22,435 nt of DNA from Parachlorella kessleri (lineage: Eukaryota > Chlorophyta > Trebouxiophyceae > Chlorellales > Chlorellaceae): positions 1 to 22,435 of the forward strand of contig BBXU01001934.1 of NCBI GenBank assembly GCA_001598975.1, given 5' to 3'. A program made the translations under genes and the position numbers. Of the stretch, positions 19,201-22,435 are shown one piece after another (positions within the stretch are counted from its first letter, which is position 1; each line of letters opens with the position of its first letter). Under the pieces are notes generated by a model. It searched no databases. It was not told the DNA's origin and worked only from the letters and a program-made list of their open reading frames with translations.

Positions 19201-22119
19201 ATGGCTTTGCGGCGGTCGAGCCATGTCCTATGCCGGTTGCTTGCTGCCCAGCGCACCGGGGCTTTGGAGGGAAGTCTAAGGCTATCTTCAAACTCAACCT
19301 TGTCACGGACCATCTCGACATCTTCAGCGGCATGCTACGCCAGGGGGGACATTTTCTTCAGTCCCGACTCACCTTTTGCAGCTAGGAGCACGCCTGCTAA
19401 TACGATAATTAGGTAGGGTACCGTGGAGCCGTTTGTTTTGCAGCCTTGTCACAGCTTGTCACGAGTGTTTGCCTGAAAGGTTTGACAAAAGTTAACCTAC
19501 TGCTTTGCATCTGCTCTGTTATTCTGCAGAATTGTTCCACAGCAGACAGGTGAACTTTGGTTTCAGTGGCGTTTGGGGACGGGTCGAAGGTGTCACCGGT
19601 CAATAGCCTTGGTTCAATAGCCTTGGTTACGTGGCTTGGGGTTATCTGTGCCAGAGCAATAATTTGCACTTACAACCTAACTTGCCCGTATATCCTAAAG
19701 CTGAAAACAGCTATCTTCAGTGCCCTTATGCAGCATACGTTGTGGAGAGGTTCGGAAAGTACAGCCGGACACTCACCCCCGGTCTCCATGTACTAATCCC
19801 CGTGGTAAGTGGTAGCCTATGTCTATGCTCCTGAGGGATGCTGGAGCTGCAACCAGTGCCCGTGTCTTACAAAACTTCGTGTGGGAAACCACGGAGAAAG
19901 GATGCCGCACACCTGTTCAGCAAAGCTGTAAAGGACAGTCTCGTGCACCTTGCTTGCTTCCTGCAGGTTGATCGGATAGCTTACGCCCACTCTCTCAAGG
20001 TGCGCATCTTGATCACGGCAGGCAGAAGAGGGACTTGCCATGAAAGTGTCCTACAGACTGCAGCTGCTGTTGGGCAATATCTGCCAGCACTGGTGTGCAG
20101 TGTGATCCTTAACAGCGCAGGTGCCACATCCTGGCTTACAGGCATTGCTTGGGAAGGGCTGAGGCATATGCGACCCTGTCACACGTGCAGGAAACTACTA
20201 TCCCTATTCCTAACCAGACAGCTATCACCAAGGACAATGTCAGCCTGACCATTGATGGCGTCCTCTATGTGAAGGTGCGGGAGCATGTTCAGCACTCCAG
20301 CAGCCGGTTGCGTCGGATCTTGCAGTTCTGCTGACTGCTCCATGGGGGTAGGACACAATGGACAGTGGCAGCTAGAGCATCAGCGAACCTTGGTTGTTGG
20401 TGTTGTGGTGCAAGTGAGATACTGCCACTGTTGTATTGATGCACTGGCAGACCACCTGGTCTTCAAGGGTTACCTCCCAGGAGCAGCCGGCAAGCTGGGA
20501 AGATGGCAGCTCTAGCTGCTGCCAGATCACATAGCCACAAGCTGCAGGGCTGGTGTGCTTCATCAACACGAGCACCGGTTGTGCTCCCACTCCCAGGTGG
20601 TGGGCCCTGCGCTGTCCCAGTCATAGCTTGGCGATTCTCTCGTCTTACAGCACACCAAGGACCTCTCCCTCTGTGCAACTCTCTGTTGCTTCCCAGGTGG
20701 TGGACCCCGTGAGGGCCAGCTATGGCGTGGAGAACGCCATGTTTGCGGTGACGCAGCTGGCCCAGACCACCATGCGCAGCGAGCTGGGCAAGATCAGCCT
20801 GGACAAGACGTTTGAGGAGAGGGACACGCTAAACACCAACATCGTGCTGGCCATCCAGTGAGTGCTGCTTCATGCAGGCAGGGGCAGAGCTGTGTTGCCG
20901 GGGGTTGCAAGCGGCAAAGGGGCAGCAACGGCATGGGTAATAGATAGCTGCAGTTGTGGAAGCTGCTGTGTGTGTGTGTGTAAGGGTGGGTGGGTGGGGG
21001 GGGGGGGTAAATTCGAAGTATCCTGTTCACCAGGCGGAAGTAGGGCATGGCATCCTGGCTCTTATACGACGAGCCAGGATGCCATGCCCTATTATTGCCG
21101 GTGCGCAAAGGGAGCCTGGCAATCTGGCTCGTCGCTATGTCAGGAGCCCGGACACTCCTCACCCGCCCGCCATGCAGGCACGCTGCCAGCGCCTGGGGGC
21201 TGGAGGTGCTGCGGTACGAGATCCGCGACATCACGCCACCGCAGTCCGTGCGACATGCCATGGACCTGCAGGCGGAGGCGGAGAGGCGCAAGCGCGCGCA
21301 GGTGGGTGGCGGTGGAGGGCGGACGGAATGTGGGTTTGGTCGGGTGGGTGGGTGGGTGGTGATGAGTATCACATGTGTAGTATATGGATATGTGCTTGCG
21401 GGGCTGCCGTGAGTGGGTGCAGGCCTGTTACCTAGGCTCCTGTGGCAGCAGGAGGGGAAGGCATGTGTACCCTGCAGGCACTTCAAATTCAGGCCTCGTG
21501 ACTGGCGTACATGTTGCGTGGCGCGTGTTGGCCTACCTTGCCCGTGCTGTGTGTTCAGATCCTGGAGTCGGAGGGTGACCGCCAGGCCAAGATCAACGTG
21601 GCGGAGGCTAAGAAAGCCGAGGTCATCCTGGCCTCGGAGGCATCTAAGCTGGACCAGATCAACCGCGCAGATGGTGAGTGGGTTGGGGAGTCCTCCGGAG
21701 GTGGGTAAGGGCATCCCTTCCGGCTGGCGTGGCTGAGGCCTGCACCCCAGGTAGGGAGGGGTGAAGCCGTGCCATGCAAGACACTGGCTTCCTTTGTCAT
21801 TGTCAACAGGGCTGTATCAACCCTGGCTGGGCATGGAACGCTGGCCGGCGGCCCGTTCAGGGGTGGTCTCGCTGCCTGTCAACCCCTTCCCCATGGTATG
21901 GCTGGGGCGCCTGGAGGCGTGCAGTGCACGAGCGGCGGCGCCGACCCCCTCCCTGCGTGCACCATGCACGCATGTGCAGGCGAGGCGGCCGCCATCTTCC
22001 GGCGCGCTGAGGCCACCGCCCAGGGCGTGAGCCGGCTGGCGGAGGCGGTGACCACCAGCGGGGGCAGCCAGGCGGTGTCGCTGCGCGTGGCGGAGCAGTA
22101 CCTGGACGCGTTCAAGGAG
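19201..22119 (+). CDS. SLP2: Mitochondrial stomatin-like protein 2 (SPFH/band 7), 5' part
   Basis: Exons: 19201-19412, 19711-19804, 19967-19999, 20191-20274, 20697-20857, 21178-21301, 21559-21673, 21980-22119; all phases agree, giving 321 residues before the window ends. Residues 1-50 start MALRRSSHVLCRLLAAQRTG, rich in Arg, Ser, Ala and Leu without Asp: a typical mitochondrial presequence. The SPFH domain follows: YVVERFGKYSRTLTPGLHVL, DRIAYAHSLKETTIPIPNQT, DGVLYVKVVDPVRASYGVEN, VTQLAQTTMRSELGKISLDK, FEERDTLNTNIVLAIQ. Next comes the helical stretch RHAMDLQAEAERRKRAQ, LESEGDRQAKINVAEAKKAE and VSLRVAEQYLDAF. SLP2 scaffolds cardiolipin-rich areas of the inner mitochondrial membrane with prohibitins and proteases. 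The usual C-terminal segment after AEQY is missing, so more exons should lie to the right. Exon 2 was placed at the ctgaaaacag acceptor because only it keeps phase. Confidence 0.9.
19601..19628. repeat. 14-bp tandem duplication in SLP2 intron 1
   Basis: CAATAGCCTTGGTT occurs twice head to tail at 19601-19614 and 19615-19628, with no mismatch. It lies in the first intron of the stomatin-like gene, about 80 nt before the exon 2 acceptor. A recent local duplication is likely. Confidence 0.75.
20967..21008. repeat. (TG)n followed by a (GGGT)n/poly-G tract
   Basis: A TG run is followed by three GGGT units and an unbroken G run reaching 21007. The plus strand could form a G-quadruplex in the pre-mRNA. 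It lies in the SLP2 intron between the exons ending at 20857 and starting at 21178, just before the hairpin at 21041. Confidence 0.65.
21041..21091. repeat. Perfect 21-bp inverted repeat (hairpin) in an SLP2 intron
   Basis: Positions 21041-21061 and 21071-21091 are exact reverse complements around a 9-nt loop (TTATACGAC). The arms begin TAGGGCATGG and end CATGCCCTA. Pairing may extend weakly outward (CACC near 21028, GGTG near 21099). A third related segment, CTGGCTCGTC at 21124-21133, can pair with GACGAGCCAG at 21068-21077. A short foldback element or a small-RNA precursor is possible. Confidence 0.7.
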
Positions 22120-22435
22120 GTCTGTGGGGCGGCGGGGTAATGGTGTGATCGTGGTGGTAGTGGTAGTGGTGGTATTTGTGGCGGCGAGGGATGGTGGCGT
22201 GCTCTCCGAAGAATGGAGGGGGGTGGCTGCTACTGTGCTGGGCGTGGCGGAGGTGCACTTGAGACGCACCATTAATGGTGAGGGGGGGAGGAGGCAGGAC
22301 AGGGGCTGCTGGCAGTGGCTGCACCTGCTGAGCTTGTAGTGTGCATGCTTCTGGTGAAACTGAAGCTGGGTGCTTACCCGGGGGCGGGGTGGGGCTGGTG
22401 TGCACCGCGGTGGGGCGTAGGGAGGGGAGGGGGGG
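22120..22435 (+). other. Probable SLP2 intron, running off the window
   Basis: After the exon ending at 22119 the sequence is gtctgt, a weak donor. It contains GTGGTA-type and GGGG repeats and no exon resembling the SLP2 C-terminus. If it were read without splicing, the protein would end after seven more codons at the TAA 22138-22140. Confidence 0.5.

Noticed and set aside
20794..21714. A 306-codon minus-strand open frame
   Set aside because: It is antisense to SLP2 exons and introns and rich in Pro, Ser and His from reading GC-rich DNA backwards. It resembles no family I know, while the plus strand gives a clear SPFH protein.
1..22435. A bacterial operon, CRISPR array, prophage or mobile element
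   Set aside because: The genes are split by introns, there is no array of spaced repeats, and no transposase, integrase or terminal-repeat pair was found apart from the short intronic hairpins reported.

Overview
The window is nuclear DNA from a eukaryote, most likely a green alga (chlorophyte). Long frames are shadows; the real coding signal is short exons (13-470 nt) separated by GT-AG introns, usually tgcag at the acceptor and gtgagt/gtaagt at the donor. A TGTAA motif, the chlorophyte poly(A) signal, follows the four stop codons seen. Introns are rich in CA/TG and homopolymer repeats. The proteins resemble plant and algal families. I cannot name the genus. No rRNA, tRNA, CRISPR array, insertion sequence or bacterial operon was seen.

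Layout: (1) 133-3808 (+), 3' part of a tandem C2-domain (synaptotagmin/NTMC2-like) gene; its 5' part lies outside. (2) 4920-8198 (+), a 522-residue protein with a PTB/FERM-F3-like module, an AtPH1-like PH domain, a Gly/Gln/Tyr/Ser-rich region and a C-terminal WW domain. (3) 9043-13572 (+), a 343-residue, probably plastid protein that fuses a SlyD-type FKBP prolyl isomerase to a complete MsrA methionine sulfoxide reductase. (4) 14010-18885 (-), a complete 593-residue TM9SF/EMP70 nonaspanin ending in a KxE sorting signal. (5) 19201-22119 (+), a mitochondrial stomatin-like protein (SLP2 type), cut by the window end.

Genes 3 and 4 converge, with opposite-strand TGTAA signals about 55 nt apart. 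Genes 4 and 5 diverge from a 315-bp intergenic region with an E2F-like site inside a nested inverted repeat. Three genes have membrane links (C2 and PH lipid-binding modules, TM9SF secretory pathway, SLP2 inner mitochondrial membrane), but nothing shows that they form a pathway.

The most notable item is the SlyD-MsrA fusion: one exon encodes both the last FKBP strand and the first MsrA strand, so the fusion does not depend on a doubtful splice. Also notable are tiny terminal exons carrying functional C-termini (Cys-Tyr-Gly of MsrA, KxE of TM9SF), a GC-AG intron, a possible 36-nt in-phase cassette exon before the MsrA catalytic Cys, and a perfect 21-bp hairpin in an SLP intron. All gene models were joined by hand from splice sites, codon phase and family motifs.
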